Below are positions 17,209 through 26,486 of a DNA stretch of 64,000 bases, in pieces (position 1 is the first letter of the stretch; each line of letters opens with the position of its first letter). This DNA comes from Bradyrhizobium elkanii USDA 76 (GTDB lineage Bacteria > Pseudomonadota > Alphaproteobacteria > Rhizobiales > Xanthobacteraceae), in the NCBI RefSeq assembly GCF_023278185.1, contig NZ_CP066356.1:3092001-3156000 (forward strand), in the 5' to 3' direction. The notes beneath the pieces are model-generated. The model was given only the letters and a program-made list of their open reading frames with translations, did no database searches and was not told the origin of the DNA. Position numbers and translations under genes: made by a program.

Positions 17209-18203
17209 GGCCTGTCGTGGATCGAAGATGTGCCTGAGGCTGCCGCGCTCCGTTCGCAAAACGCCTTGAGTCCGATGAAGCTTCTGTCAGGATCAAGAAT
17301 GAGACTTGTCGGAATTCTGCGCAGATAGGATTCGTAGCGACCCTTGCATTCGAACTGCATTCTGAACCTGGATGCGACGAAGCGGTCGGCAAAGCGCGGC
17401 ACGATGCCGCCCGAGATGTAGACCCCGCCACGGGCGCAGAGCGTCAGCGCAAGATCTCCGGCGACCGCGCCGAGCATGGCGCAGAACGTATCGAGCGCGG
17501 CAACGCTGATCCGGCAATGCTTCTCTAGCGCCGCTTGAGTGATCGCTGCGGGATCTCGGTCCGGCACTGCCACGCCATCGATGGCAGCGAGCGCCTGATA
17601 GAGATTGACAAGACCGGATCCTGACAGAACGCGTTCCACGGAAACATGCCCGAAGCGCTGGCGCAATTGACCGATGATCTGCTCCTCTCTCTCGGAAGTT
17701 GCCGGCAACGTCGCATGACCGGCTTCGGTGACCGCCACCATAGCCGCGCTCGGAAAGAAGCAGGCGGCACCAAATCCGGTGCCCGGCCCGATCACCAGCA
17801 TGGGCGCTGCGGCCGCTGCCCTTTGCGTTCCCATCGCCCGGAGATCGGACGCCTGAAGCGCCGGCAGCGACCACGCGAGAGCTTCGAAATCGTTGAGAAG
17901 ATGAACTGTCCTGAACCCAAACCTATCTTGAAAATCACGTCCGTCGATCACCCATCCGCTGTTGGTGACGACGCAGCGGTCATTCTCTACAGGTCCCGCA
18001 ACCCCGAGGACCGCCGCTTGGGGCGCGCAGCTCACATGATGTAACAGGAAAGCTGCGATTGCTTCAATAGCGGTAGAGAAATCGCCGACTCTATAGTGTT
18101 CTATCGGACCGATTCTGCCTCCTCCCGAAAGTGCAAAGCGGGCGTTGGTCCCGCCAATGTCGGCGAGAAGGACCGGCTCATCTAAAGGTCGACCGTTCTT
18201 CAT
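17205..18203 (-). CDS. glk: Glucokinase
   Basis: A 332-residue ROK-unrelated, Glk-type glucokinase. It shows the phosphate-binding LLADIGGTNARFAL, the glucose-binding HLLNDFEALAWS with catalytic Asp, GPGTGFGAA, and the adenosine motif GGVYISGGIVPRF. It phosphorylates glucose to glucose 6-phosphate in the cytosol. Start and stop both overlap neighbours in ATGA sequences (18200-18203 with the beta-glucosidase, 17205-17208 with pfkB), strong evidence for one translationally coupled operon. No isomerase gene is present, so glucose 6-phosphate must be converted elsewhere before PfkB can act. Confidence 0.92.
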   Translation of the reverse strand: MKNGRPLDEPVLLADIGGTNARFALSGGGRIGPIEHYRVGDFSTAIEAIAAFLLHHVSCAPQAAVLGVAGPVENDRCVVTNSGWVIDGRDFQDRFGFRTVHLLNDFEALAWSLPALQASDLRAMGTQRAAAAAPMLVIGPGTGFGAACFFPSAAMVAVTEAGHATLPATSEREEQIIGQLRQRFGHVSVERVLSGSGLVNLYQALAAIDGVAVPDRDPAAITQAALEKHCRISVAALDTFCAMLGAVAGDLALTLCARGGVYISGGIVPRFADRFVASRFRMQFECKGRYESYLRRIPTSLILDPDRSFIGLKAFCERSAAASGTSSIHDRP

Positions 18204-19606
18204 CGCGTTGCCATCGCTGCCTCGGTACAATTGCCGGATATTGGCTGAACCAAGCGTCTCCGATTGGCTGCGATGAGGTTGGCGTACCATCGCGCCGAGG
18301 CCTTAGGAATGCGCCGTTGCGTGGCGAAGTCGACATAAGTGAGTCCAAAACGTTGAGAATACCCGGAGGTCCATTCGAAATTGTCTAGCAATGACCACAC
18401 GAAATAGCCGCGGACATCCACGCCCGCCGCGATGGCTTCTTGCATGGCATCGATATAGGCCCGCAGATAGGCAATTCGCCCGGCATCTTCGATGTGGCCG
18501 GCACCGTCGAGCGTGTCGTCTGTCGCGGTTCCATTCTCGAGGATGTAGATCGGTAAGGAGAAGCGACGATGAACATCGAGCAGGGTGTCACGGAAAGCGT
18601 CAGGCACAATCGGCCATCCGATTGTGGTTCTCGGCACATTTGGCGGTGGCGCACCAAAGGTCGCGCCGATAACATTGTGGTCCGCCTTGATGTAGTGCGG
18701 CGAGTAATGGTTTAGCCCGAACCAGTCGACGGGTTGTGCGATCAGCGCCATGTCGCCGGGCTTCTGGAACGGCTCAACGGCCTCTGCCAGCGCAGCAGGA
18801 TAACATGCGAAATGCTGTGGATACGGAAAGGCGTCGTTCCAATAGCCGGCGAATTTTACTGCTGCAGCCGCGTCATTGGGACTTGTCCCGGCTGGAAAGC
18901 AGGGCTGCCGATTGTGAATGGCGCCGACCGAGGCTTGAGGCACCGTCGTCCGCAACGCGCCAATAGCGGCGCCATGGCTTAGATTGACGTGATGGATGGC
19001 TTTATGCAGGGCATCGGCGTCGGCGATCCCCGGCGCGTTCCAGCCGAGACCATATCCGAACAGCGTGAAGACGCATGGTTCATTGAAAGTGGCAAATCGC
19101 TTGACGCGATCGCCATAACGCCGTGCGACGAGCGCCGCGTAGTCGGCAAACCATCCGGCGATATCCCGATTCTGCCAGCCACCGAGTTCATGGAGAGCCT
19201 GCGGCAGATCCCAGTGATAGAGGCATATCCAGGGTTCGATTCCTGCTGCGAGCAGAGCGTCGATCAGTCTGTCGTAGAATGCCAGCCCGTGCTCGTTGAC
19301 CGCACCGCGGCCTCTGGGCAAGAGCCGCGACCATGAAATGGAAAAGCGGTAGGCGTCGATGCGGAGATCGCGCATAAGCGCAACGTCCTCACCGTAGCGA
19401 TGATAGTGATCGCAAGCCGTTTCGCCAGTGTCGCCGTTCTTGACCGTGCCGGGCTTCCGGCAATAGACATCCCAGATGCTGTCGCCGCGGCCGTCAATGT
19501 GCGCCGCGCCTTCGATCTGAAAACTCGACGTCGAAACACCCCAGACGAAACTGGATTTCGGTGCTGCCAACAGCCGCGCCTCACTTTGCAAGGCCTCCTT
19601 GGTCAT
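18200..19606 (-). CDS. Family 1 beta-glucosidase
   Basis: A 468-residue GH1 enzyme. Key motifs are FVWGVSTSSFQIEGA at the N-terminus, FATFNEPCVF (acid/base Glu), NHYSPHYI and YILENGTATDD (nucleophile Glu), then FVWSLLDNFEW near the C-terminus. No signal peptide is visible, so it should act in the cytoplasm on imported beta-glucosides and release glucose for the coupled glucokinase. It is the first gene of the operon. Its ATG lies 55 bases from a perfect FixK/FNR operator (19662-19675). Placing a beta-glucosidase under oxygen control suggests use of stored or plant glucosides under low oxygen (inference). Confidence 0.9.
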   Translation of the reverse strand: MTKEALQSEARLLAAPKSSFVWGVSTSSFQIEGAAHIDGRGDSIWDVYCRKPGTVKNGDTGETACDHYHRYGEDVALMRDLRIDAYRFSISWSRLLPRGRGAVNEHGLAFYDRLIDALLAAGIEPWICLYHWDLPQALHELGGWQNRDIAGWFADYAALVARRYGDRVKRFATFNEPCVFTLFGYGLGWNAPGIADADALHKAIHHVNLSHGAAIGALRTTVPQASVGAIHNRQPCFPAGTSPNDAAAAVKFAGYWNDAFPYPQHFACYPAALAEAVEPFQKPGDMALIAQPVDWFGLNHYSPHYIKADHNVIGATFGAPPPNVPRTTIGWPIVPDAFRDTLLDVHRRFSLPIYILENGTATDDTLDGAGHIEDAGRIAYLRAYIDAMQEAIAAGVDVRGYFVWSLLDNFEWTSGYSQRFGLTYVDFATQRRIPKASARWYANLIAANRRRLVQPISGNCTEAAMATR

Positions 19607-19661
19607 TTCCAGCCCTCAAGTGCGTTATTTTAAATAATGGCGTAGGCTATCGATCGGCCCT

Positions 19662-19675
19662 TTGATGAAAATCAA
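19662..19675. promoter_or_regulatory. FixK/FNR-type operator TTGATGAAAATCAA
   Basis: A perfect TTGAT-N4-ATCAA, 55 bases upstream of the beta-glucosidase start on the minus strand. This spacing suits class II activation of the bgl-glk-pfkB operon. Confidence 0.85.
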
Positions 19676-19685
19676 GGGGTGGAGA

Positions 19686-19763
19686 GAGCACGACCTGCCT
19701 CTTGGCGGAAACTACCCGGTTGAACAGCATAAGGACGGGACGACTGGACGTCCCTCGTTTCCG
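19686..19763 (+). pseudogene. Remnant of a small gene paralogous to 47568-47768
   Basis: The plus strand encodes EHDLPLGGNYPVEQ, then GRPSFP. This parallels ERDLPLDGNEPVER and ERPLFDE near the end of the small protein at 47568-47768, and the DNA aligns over about 75 bases. There is no start codon. It shows that a copy of the 47 kb gene block once lay here. Confidence 0.5.
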
Positions 19764-19842
19764 CGTGCGCCGCAAAGCAATGGCTGAACGCTCAGCGATG
19801 GATATCCGGAGCGTGAGACATTGGATCGGTGCGGGATGCGCA

Positions 19843-20574
19843 TCAATCCAGCTTGGCCCACTCCTCATCCTCGGGAGAACGCTCAGAGGCGAGCCCGTAG
19901 ATCCGATCGAACCACCGCAGGTGATCGTGGACCTTGACGACGCCTTCGACATTCTCCGCCGCGACGATTGCGGCCTTGCGACAACGTTCTTCGGCAATCA
20001 TGCCGCTGAGATGAACGATGCCATCCTTGACGATCACGTTGAGGCCCGACGGGCACCAGTCCTTGTTCTCGATCTCGTCGACGATCCGCATGCGGATATG
20101 TTCGTCATCAGTGGTCGGGGCAGGCATTCTGCCAGCCAGGCTGGCAGCGGCCTGCATGAGGTTCGAACGCGACACAAGTCCAGTCAGCTTGCCCTCTTGC
20201 ACGACTGGGACGCGCTTGATGCGGTTCCGTTCCATGATGTCGACGATCTCCGCCAACGTCGTCTGCTCGTTCACCGTGATCGGAGACGCGGTCATGATCT
20301 CCGATACCGTGCGGCCGCGCTCGCGAACGTAGCTTTCGGCCGCCGCGCCTGCCCCGAGAACCCATTCGAGCCAACGAGGACGTCTTCGCTGCGTGCCAAT
20401 TTCGCTCCTTCGTAGAAAGTCGCTTTCGGACAGGATGCCCACCAGCGCGCCTTGCCGGTCGACGACCGGGAGACCGCTGATATCATGACGTAGCATGAGG
20501 CTTCCAGCCTCGGCCAAATCCGCTTCCGGAGCAATCGTAAGGACGTTCCGGGCCATGATCTCATGAGCTCGCAT
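19843..20574 (-). CDS. CBS-pair plus BON domain protein
   Basis: A 243-residue protein. Two CBS domains make up residues 1-145 (MRAHEIMARNVLTI, DISGLPVVD, GILSESDFLRR; then VSEIMTASPITV, IKRVPVV, GLVSRSNLM). A BON domain follows from about 165 (DGIVHLSGMI, AENVEGVVKVHDHL). CBS pairs bind adenine nucleotides; BON domains bind membranes or envelope components. No signal peptide is present. Three further full paralogues are in the window (34484, 37428, 46262), all under FixK-type operators. GGAGG precedes the ATG at 20574, and the box at 20630-20643 is 55 bases upstream. Similar CBS proteins (Hrp1) are hypoxia-induced in mycobacteria. Confidence 0.88.
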   Translation of the reverse strand: MRAHEIMARNVLTIAPEADLAEAGSLMLRHDISGLPVVDRQGALVGILSESDFLRRSEIGTQRRRPRWLEWVLGAGAAAESYVRERGRTVSEIMTASPITVNEQTTLAEIVDIMERNRIKRVPVVQEGKLTGLVSRSNLMQAAASLAGRMPAPTTDDEHIRMRIVDEIENKDWCPSGLNVIVKDGIVHLSGMIAEERCRKAAIVAAENVEGVVKVHDHLRWFDRIYGLASERSPEDEEWAKLD

Positions 20575-20629
20575 GGGAGCCTCCAGTAGCTGATCGTGTA
20601 TCTGATTAGCACTGTGGCGCCGCAGGTGC

Positions 20630-20643
20630 TTGATCTGAGTCAA
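20630..20643. promoter_or_regulatory. FixK/FNR-type operator TTGATCTGAGTCAA
   Basis: Exact TTGA-N6-TCAA, 55 bases upstream of the CBS-BON start at 20574; the left-hand member of a divergent pair. Confidence 0.8.
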
Positions 20644-20680
20644 CCTGTTCGCATCCTGGCGGGCGGCCGCGGACGAGCAA

Positions 20681-20694
20681 TTGAGCTGGGTCAA
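20681..20694. promoter_or_regulatory. FixK/FNR-type operator TTGAGCTGGGTCAA
   Basis: Exact TTGA-N6-TCAA, 54 bases before the nitroreductase ATG at 20749; the right-hand member of the pair. Each divergent gene thus has its own box at the same spacing. Confidence 0.85.
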
Positions 20695-20748
20695 GGCACA
20701 AAGCTCGCGGAGATGTTGATTGGAAAGTTCAGAAGAAGGAGAAAGGTC

Positions 20749-21342
20749 ATGCTGACCTATTCCAAACTGGACACCGTGACGGCCATCTATAAGCGGCGCG
20801 CCGTCAGAAGCTACACGCCCGAGAAGCTTGAGCGAGCCACGATCAAACACTTGCTGGATGCAGCGGTGCAGGCACCGACGGCACTCCATGCCGAGCCATG
20901 GGCGTTTGTGGTGATCCAGGACAAGGTACGCTTGCGACGATATTCGGATCGCGCCAAGACCTTGCTGCTCGACCAACAGCAGGCCATATCTCACCTGCAG
21001 AGCGCCGAACCGCAGGCACTTGCCATGCTGTCCAATCCGGATTTCAACATCTTCTACGACGCCAGCGCACTTATCGTCGTCTGCTGCAAAGCCAAGGGTC
21101 CGTTCGTTGAGGCGGATTGTTGGCTGGCCGCCGAGAATCTCATGCTTGCGGCCACCGCGGAGGGGCTGGGGACCTGCTGCATCGGGTTTGCAGTCGGCAT
21201 TCTGAACATGCCAGACGTCAAGGCGGAGTTGGGAATTCCGGAGGGCGGTGCAGCCGTTGCGCCGATCATCGTCGGATTCCCGAGAGAAATTGCGTCCAGC
21301 GGATCTCGCAAGCCGCCGGTTGTCCTCAGATGGGTGCCGTAG
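20749..21342 (+). CDS. Nitroreductase-family flavoprotein
   Basis: A 197-residue protein of the FMN-dependent nitroreductase fold. It begins LDTVTAIYKRRAVRSYTPEKL, the FMN-phosphate-binding RR-S-Y motif, followed by LLDAAVQAPTALHAEPWAFV and, in the second half, AAENLMLAATAEGLGTCCIG. Such enzymes reduce nitro or quinone compounds with NAD(P)H; the true substrate cannot be told. A good ribosome binding site (AAGGAG) fixes the ATG at 20749. The FixK-type box is 54 bases upstream. A nitroreductase-like protein (Acg) also belongs to the mycobacterial hypoxia set. Confidence 0.85.
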   Translation: MLTYSKLDTVTAIYKRRAVRSYTPEKLERATIKHLLDAAVQAPTALHAEPWAFVVIQDKVRLRRYSDRAKTLLLDQQQAISHLQSAEPQALAMLSNPDFNIFYDASALIVVCCKAKGPFVEADCWLAAENLMLAATAEGLGTCCIGFAVGILNMPDVKAELGIPEGGAAVAPIIVGFPREIASSGSRKPPVVLRWVP

Positions 21343-21503
21343 CTGCTCGGGTGATGAACTGATACGAGACGGCTGGCCGGGCGTCCGGTTGCGGCCGTTC
21401 CTGCACGCGCATATTGCTTCATCGCGTTGCGGGTGGGAAATGCTCCGTATGCGGCGTGATCTGCTGCAGTCAAGAGTCTCCCGCGAAACGCGTTTGCGGC
21501 GGA

Positions 21504-21755
21504 TCAATTCCGGAACCCGCCGGACTCGCCGGCTTCAATCCTGCGATGATGGGCACACGTGTCGCGCCGTTCGGTCCCTGCTTCGACGCGGTGAAGCAGA
21601 TCGCTTTCAGTCACGATGCCGATGACCTTGTCGGCATTGTCGACGACTGGAACGGCGCTGATGCGCTTTTCAAGCATCATTCTCGCGACATCCCGGACGG
21701 TCGCGCTCTTGGTTACAGTAATCACGGGGGATACCATCACGTCGCGGGCTAGCAT
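21504..21755 (-). pseudogene. Truncated CBS-domain protein
   Basis: The first 63 residues (MLARDVMVSPVITV, KRISAVPVVDN, GIVTESDLLHRVEAGTER) are nearly collinear with the intact CBS-BON protein at 46262-46945. After GTER the similarity stops and an unrelated tail runs to the stop at 21504. The second CBS domain and the BON domain are missing. GGAG before the ATG and a perfect operator at 21817-21830 are still present, so a short one-CBS peptide of 83 residues may be made. Most simply a deletion derivative. Confidence 0.75.
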
Positions 21756-21816
21756 GAGCAGTACTCCTGTTTGGATCAATGGACCGGCATTCCGCAGAGA
21801 ACGCCAAAAAGCGAAA

Positions 21817-21830
21817 TTGATCCGTATCAA
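21817..21830. promoter_or_regulatory. FixK/FNR-type operator TTGATCCGTATCAA
   Basis: A perfect TTGAT-N4-ATCAA, 61 bases upstream of the truncated CBS gene (start 21755, minus strand). Confidence 0.8.
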
Positions 21831-21928
21831 GCGTGGGCTACCGGGTCGTGACTAAGGTGAGGCGAACTCCCACCGGCAACGTGTGACACTGCGATGGTCG
21901 GCCGGGATGTGGCTTCCGGTTTGACCTA

Positions 21929-21942
21929 TTGATGTCGATCAA
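21929..21942. promoter_or_regulatory. FixK/FNR-type operator TTGATGTCGATCAA
   Basis: A perfect TTGAT-N4-ATCAA, 150 bases before the Pcm-esterase gene at 22093. The longer distance implies a leader of over 100 bases. Confidence 0.75.
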
Positions 21943-22092
21943 TATGTCCGCCGGCTACCTGAATAGCTTCATCCGGGTACCTGCTGGATGGATGATGTTG
22001 GTCGGCGGAACCGATCGCGGCCGCAACGGCCGGCGGCACCATTGCCAATGGCCCGGCGTTCTTGAACAGGGAGCGAAGTTGGAGGTGTCGGC

Positions 22093-24132
22093 ATGGGAGT
22101 CTTGACATCGACCCCCGCCCGTTCCGGCGATGAGACCTCGTTTCCATCGCTCCGCAAGGCGATGGTCGAGCGGGATATCGCCGCGCGCGGCGTCCGCGAC
22201 GAATTCGTCCTTGAAGCAATGCGCAAGGTGCCGCGCGAATTGTTTCTGCCGAAGAACCTTCATGAGTTCGCCTACGAGGATGCGCCCCTGCCTATCGCCG
22301 GCGACCAGACCATTTCCCAACCCTATATCGTTGCGTTCATGGTCGAAGCCTTGATGCTCAAGGGCGGTGAGAAGGTCCTCGAGATCGGTGCCGGTTCGGG
22401 TTATGCCGCCGCGGTGCTGTCTGAAATCGCGGCTAACGTATACACGGTCGAACGGCTTGGTCCGCTCGCCGAAACGGCCGCCAGGACGTTGGCGGACCTC
22501 GGATATGACAATGTTCATGTGCTGCATGGCGACGGCACACGTGGATGGCCGGACCATGCTCCCTACGATGCCATCATCGTCGCCGCCGGCGGCCCGCAGA
22601 TTCCGGAGTCCCTCAAGGAGCAACTCAAGATCGGTGGCCGGCTTGTGATTCCCGTCGGTTCGGATCAGCGCAGCCAGGAACTGGTCCGGGTAACCCGAGT
22701 GTCGGCCAATGAATACCGTAGCGAGGATATCGCCGACGTCCGCTTCGTCCCGTTGATCGGCGAAGAGGGCTGGCCGACCGTCAAGAACGACAGCCGCATG
22801 CCAGGCCGCGCACCGCGCCCGATCTCCTCGCAACGAGAGATGCTGGTGCGAAATCTTGCGGACGCGGCTGAACCGTTTGCCTCGATCGAAGCTGCCGATC
22901 TCGACCCTCTCATGGAAAGAATTGGTCCGGCTCGTGTCGTGTTGCTCGGCGAGGCGACCCACGGCACTTCCGAATTCTATGGAATGCGAGCGCGCATTAC
23001 ACGCGATCTCATCGTCAAAAAGGGCTTTCGCTTTGTCGCGATCGAGGCCGACTGGCCAGACGCGGCACGCGTCGATCATTACGTGCGGCATTTCCAGTAT
23101 CCGCCTTCCGAATGGACGGCGTTCGCGCGCTTTCCGACCTGGATGTGGCGCAATGCTGAGATGCGCGATTTCGTCAGCTGGCTACGAAAGCACAACGGCG
23201 GAGTCGAACGCAACAAGCGCGCCGCATGTCACGGTCTCGATCTCTACAGTTTATATGACTCGATCCGCTGTGTTCTGAATTATCTCGATCAGGTCGACCC
23301 GAAATCGGCAAGAGTAGCTCGCGAGCGCTACGGGTGCCTGACGCCGTGGCAGCGTGATCCGGCGACCTACGGGCATGCTGCACTGACCGGATCATACCCG
23401 ACATGCGAGTCGCACGTCGTGCGCGCGCTTACCGATCTCTTGGAAAAGCGCCGAACCTACGCCGAGCACGACGGCGATCGTTTCCTCGATGCCGAACAGA
23501 ACGCGCGGCTGGTGGCGAGCGCGGAGCGTTATTATCGCATCATGTATTACGGTTCGCGGGCGTCGTGGAATCTGCGCGACAATCACATGTTCGAGACCTT
23601 GAAGAACCTGCTTGCCTATCATGGGCCGGACAGCAAGGCGGTAGTCTGGGCGCATAATTCCCATGTTGGCAACGCCGGCGCGACCGAGATGGCGGCGCGA
23701 GGCGAATACAACCTCGGTCAACTCTGCCGAAGCGAGTTCGGTGACGGTGCCTATATGGTTGGCTTTGGCACGCACAGCGGGACGGTCGCTGCCGCATCCG
23801 AATGGGATGGGCCGATGGAGATCAAGGCGGTGCGGCCGTCGCATCCAGAAAGCTATGAAAGACTGTGTCACGCGACCGGCTTGCCGCGCTTCATGCTGGC
23901 TATGCGCGAACGTGGCGATCTTTGCGGGTCGGGCGGCCTCGGCAAGGAGCGGCTCGAGCGAGCGGTCGGCGTGATCTATCGGCCTGATACGGAGCTTGGG
24001 AGTCACTACTTCCGAGCCGTTCTCCCGCAACAGTTCGACGAATATGTCTGGTTCGACGACAGCTGTGCGGTGACACCGTTGGAGACTGCTGAGATCAAGG
24101 GACTTCCCGATACTTATCCCTTCGGCGTGTAG
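22093..24132 (+). CDS. Fusion: protein-L-isoaspartate O-methyltransferase plus erythromycin-esterase-like domain
   Basis: A 679-residue protein in two parts. Residues 1 to about 225 form a Pcm methyltransferase with the SAM motif VLEIGAGSGYAAAVLSE and the Pcm-typical PYIVAFMVEAL and GTRGWPDHAPYDAIIVAA; Pcm repairs isoaspartyl damage in aged proteins. Residues from about 265 to the end form an erythromycin-esterase-like hydrolase with VVLLGEATHGTSEFY, IEADWPDA, WAHNSHVGNA and SEWDGP. GGAGG supports the ATG at 22093. The esterase half resembles that in mycobacterial Rv2030c, a DosR-regulon protein fused to a different enzyme. The substrate of this half is unknown; antibiotic hydrolysis need not be its role. 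Confidence 0.88.
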   Translation: MGVLTSTPARSGDETSFPSLRKAMVERDIAARGVRDEFVLEAMRKVPRELFLPKNLHEFAYEDAPLPIAGDQTISQPYIVAFMVEALMLKGGEKVLEIGAGSGYAAAVLSEIAANVYTVERLGPLAETAARTLADLGYDNVHVLHGDGTRGWPDHAPYDAIIVAAGGPQIPESLKEQLKIGGRLVIPVGSDQRSQELVRVTRVSANEYRSEDIADVRFVPLIGEEGWPTVKNDSRMPGRAPRPISSQREMLVRNLADAAEPFASIEAADLDPLMERIGPARVVLLGEATHGTSEFYGMRARITRDLIVKKGFRFVAIEADWPDAARVDHYVRHFQYPPSEWTAFARFPTWMWRNAEMRDFVSWLRKHNGGVERNKRAACHGLDLYSLYDSIRCVLNYLDQVDPKSARVARERYGCLTPWQRDPATYGHAALTGSYPTCESHVVRALTDLLEKRRTYAEHDGDRFLDAEQNARLVASAERYYRIMYYGSRASWNLRDNHMFETLKNLLAYHGPDSKAVVWAHNSHVGNAGATEMAARGEYNLGQLCRSEFGDGAYMVGFGTHSGTVAAASEWDGPMEIKAVRPSHPESYERLCHATGLPRFMLAMRERGDLCGSGGLGKERLERAVGVIYRPDTELGSHYFRAVLPQQFDEYVWFDDSCAVTPLETAEIKGLPDTYPFGV

Positions 24133-24143
24133 CACAAAGGGTC

Positions 24144-24157
24144 TTGAAGCTAATCAA
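24144..24157. promoter_or_regulatory. FixK/FNR-type operator TTGAAGCTAATCAA
   Basis: Exact TTGA-N6-TCAA, 11 bases after the fusion gene stop and 140 bases before the USP fragment at 24298. Confidence 0.65.
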
Positions 24158-24297
24158 GGCATGCATCGTTGCCGAGATAGACAAGGATCTCACCAAACAT
24201 CCGCTTCATGAAAATTGAAAACGTCTGGCGAAGGAGTCGCGGGCGGCGCGCCAACCGGCGCTCAAACTAACTGTTGTTATTGCCATTGGAGAGAGCC

Positions 24298-24684
24298 ATG
24301 TCGTATGCATCGCTGCTGGTCTACGTCAATGCGGATCACGTCTCGACGAATCTGGTGGCCGTTGCTGCGGCGGTCGCGGACAAGTTCTCCGCTCGCCTGA
24401 TCGGATTGTCGGCACTGGCGGTCTTGCCGCCGTTTGTTGCCGAAGGTGTCGTCGTCGTCGACAATGCGACGGAGTTCGACATCGCCAAAATGAAGGCAAA
24501 GCTCGAATCGGCCGGCAACAAGTTTCGCTCCGCTGCCGGGAGTGGTCGCGAAGTCGAATGGCGGTCAGCCATCGAATTTCCAACCAAGGCGGTGATCGAT
24601 GGAGCGCGATGCGCCGATCTGATCGTGATTCAAAAGGGCAAATCGGACGATATATACCGGAGCATCCACTCATGGATGGGATGA
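24298..24684 (+). pseudogene. N-terminal half of a two-domain universal stress protein
   Basis: A 128-residue frame starting MSYASLLVYVNADH with a typical first USP domain (VAAAVADKFSARLIGLSAL, CADLIVIQKGKSDD). Related two-domain USPs continue with a second domain to about 280 residues; here the frame ends in an unrelated tail (IHSWMG) soon after the first domain. GGAGAG precedes the ATG. A truncated product could still be made. The second domain is not found downstream, where groEL begins on the other strand. Confidence 0.65.
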
Positions 24685-24776
24685 TTAGGTGGGGGGAACC
24701 ATCCGGTCAGAACAATTAAAGCAATCTTCGAGGGTCTTGTATTTGAGATGGATCAATTGACTCTCCGGGTCGCCGC

Positions 24777-26399
24777 TCACATTGCCATCTCCGGTTCGAC
24801 CGTCCTTTCTCGCTTTGCCTCCGGGATTTCGGTCATTGTCGCCTCGGTCAGGAGCAGCACGCTCGCGACCGAAACGGCATTTTCCAATGCGGTGCGGACG
24901 ACCTTGGTCGGGTCCACGATGCCGGCCTCGACGAGATCGACATATTGCTTGCGAGCGGCATCAAAGCCAAAACTGCCTTGGCTTGCCTCCATGCGCGCCA
25001 CGACCACGCCGCCGTCGACCGCGGAGTTTTCCGCAATCTGTCGCGCCGGTGCTTCGAGCGCCCGCTTCAGGATTGCAATACCGGTCTTTTCGTCGCCTTC
25101 GGCGGCGGCTTCCTCGCGGACAACCGCGTCAACACATCTGAGCAATGCCAGCCCGCCGCCCGGAACGATGCCTTCGGCCACCGCGGCCTTGGTGGAACTG
25201 ATGGCGTCGTCGAGCGCTTCCTTCCTTGCTTTCATCTCCGCCTCAGTCGGAGCGCCGACGCGGATAACGGCGACGCCACCGGATAGCTTGGCGAGCCGCT
25301 CCTCCAACTTCTCGCGATCATAATCGCTGGTCGTTTTCTCGATTTCGCGCCGGATCTGCTGGAGGCGTCCATCGATCCGCCCCCGGTCGCCGCCGCTGCC
25401 AATCAAGGTCGTACTTTCCTTGTCGGAGATGATGCGCGCCGCCCGTCCAAGCTCTTGCAGCGTGACCTTCTCAAGTTTCAGTCCTAGCTCTTCGGAAATC
25501 ACCTGAGCACCGGTCAGGATTGCGATATCTTCGAGCATCGCCTTGCGCCGGTCGCCGAAACCCGGCGCTTTGACGGCGCATGCCTTCAGGACACCTCGAA
25601 GCCGATTGACGATCAAGGTCGCAAGCGCCTCGCCTTCGATATCTTCGGCTATGAGCAGCAGCGCTCGTCCGGATTTCGCGACCTGTTCCAGAACCGGAAC
25701 GAGATCGTTCAGAGCTGCGACCTTGTGATCGCAAATCAGCACAAGTGAGTCCTCAAGGACGGCTTCCATGCGCTCGGCGTCGGTGACGAAGTAGGGTGAC
25801 AGGAATCCGCGGTCGAACTTCATGCCTTCGACGACATCAAGTATGGTTTCCGTCGTTTTCGACTCCTCGACCGAAATCACGCCTTCGCCTCCGACCTTTT
25901 CGATCGCGTCCGCGACCAGTGCGCCGACGGTAGGGTCGTTGTGAGCCGAAATGGTCGCGACCTGCGCCTTTTCCGCTTTGGTTTTCACCGGCTTGGACAT
26001 CGTGCGGAGCGCCTCGATCGCTGCACGGGCGCCGCGATCCAGGCCGCGCTTGATATCGATGGCGCTGGCGCCCGCCACGACGTTGCGCACGCCGTCGGCC
26101 AGGATTGCATGGGCAAGGATTGTGGCTGTGCTGGTGCCGTCGCCAACCACCTCGCCGGTCTTCTCGGCGGCCTGGCGGAGCACCTGAGCCCCGAGATTCT
26201 CCTCCGGATCCTTCAGGTCAAATTCCTTGGCAATGGTCACCCCGTCGTTGCAAACGATCGGTGCACCCCAGCCTTTTTGGATCAGGACCGATTTCGATTT
26301 GGGGCCGAGCGTTACGCGAATTGCGTCGGCGAGCAACGTTGCGCCCCGCAAGACCTTCTCGCGAGCGGCAGACTGAAACAGGATTTGCTTGTGCGCCAC
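24777..26399 (-). CDS. groEL: Chaperonin GroEL paralogue without a GroES partner
   Basis: A 540-residue GroEL. It shows [10 protein letters not shown] at the start, [23 protein letters not shown] for nucleotide binding, [12 protein letters not shown] in the apical domain and [10 protein letters not shown] near the C-terminus. The usual Gly-Gly-Met tail is replaced by EPEMAM. The start is GTG at 26399, with GGAGAG upstream. No groES gene lies next to it, so it must borrow a co-chaperonin from elsewhere. It follows hsp20 by 87 bases on the same strand and is probably driven by the operator at 27070. Rhizobia often carry several groEL copies under separate control. Confidence 0.92.
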   Translation of the reverse strand: MAHKQILFQSAAREKVLRGATLLADAIRVTLGPKSKSVLIQKGWGAPIVCNDGVTIAKEFDLKDPEENLGAQVLRQAAEKTGEVVGDGTSTATILAHAILADGVRNVVAGASAIDIKRGLDRGARAAIEALRTMSKPVKTKAEKAQVATISAHNDPTVGALVADAIEKVGGEGVISVEESKTTETILDVVEGMKFDRGFLSPYFVTDAERMEAVLEDSLVLICDHKVAALNDLVPVLEQVAKSGRALLLIAEDIEGEALATLIVNRLRGVLKACAVKAPGFGDRRKAMLEDIAILTGAQVISEELGLKLEKVTLQELGRAARIISDKESTTLIGSGGDRGRIDGRLQQIRREIEKTTSDYDREKLEERLAKLSGGVAVIRVGAPTEAEMKARKEALDDAISSTKAAVAEGIVPGGGLALLRCVDAVVREEAAAEGDEKTGIAILKRALEAPARQIAENSAVDGGVVVARMEASQGSFGFDAARKQYVDLVEAGIVDPTKVVRTALENAVSVASVLLLTEATMTEIPEAKRERTVEPEMAM

Positions 26400-26486
26400 T
26401 GGCACTCTCCAGCCAAATAAATTGGAGTCGTGGGATGATGCGACGTGTCCCACCGTCCGGTGCAGGCCGGCGGGATGGCGACGCGC

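Noticed and set aside
22093..24132. Erythromycin resistance as the role of the esterase domain
   Set aside because: The domain is fused to a protein-repair enzyme and sits in a low-oxygen regulon; nothing in the context indicates macrolide exposure.
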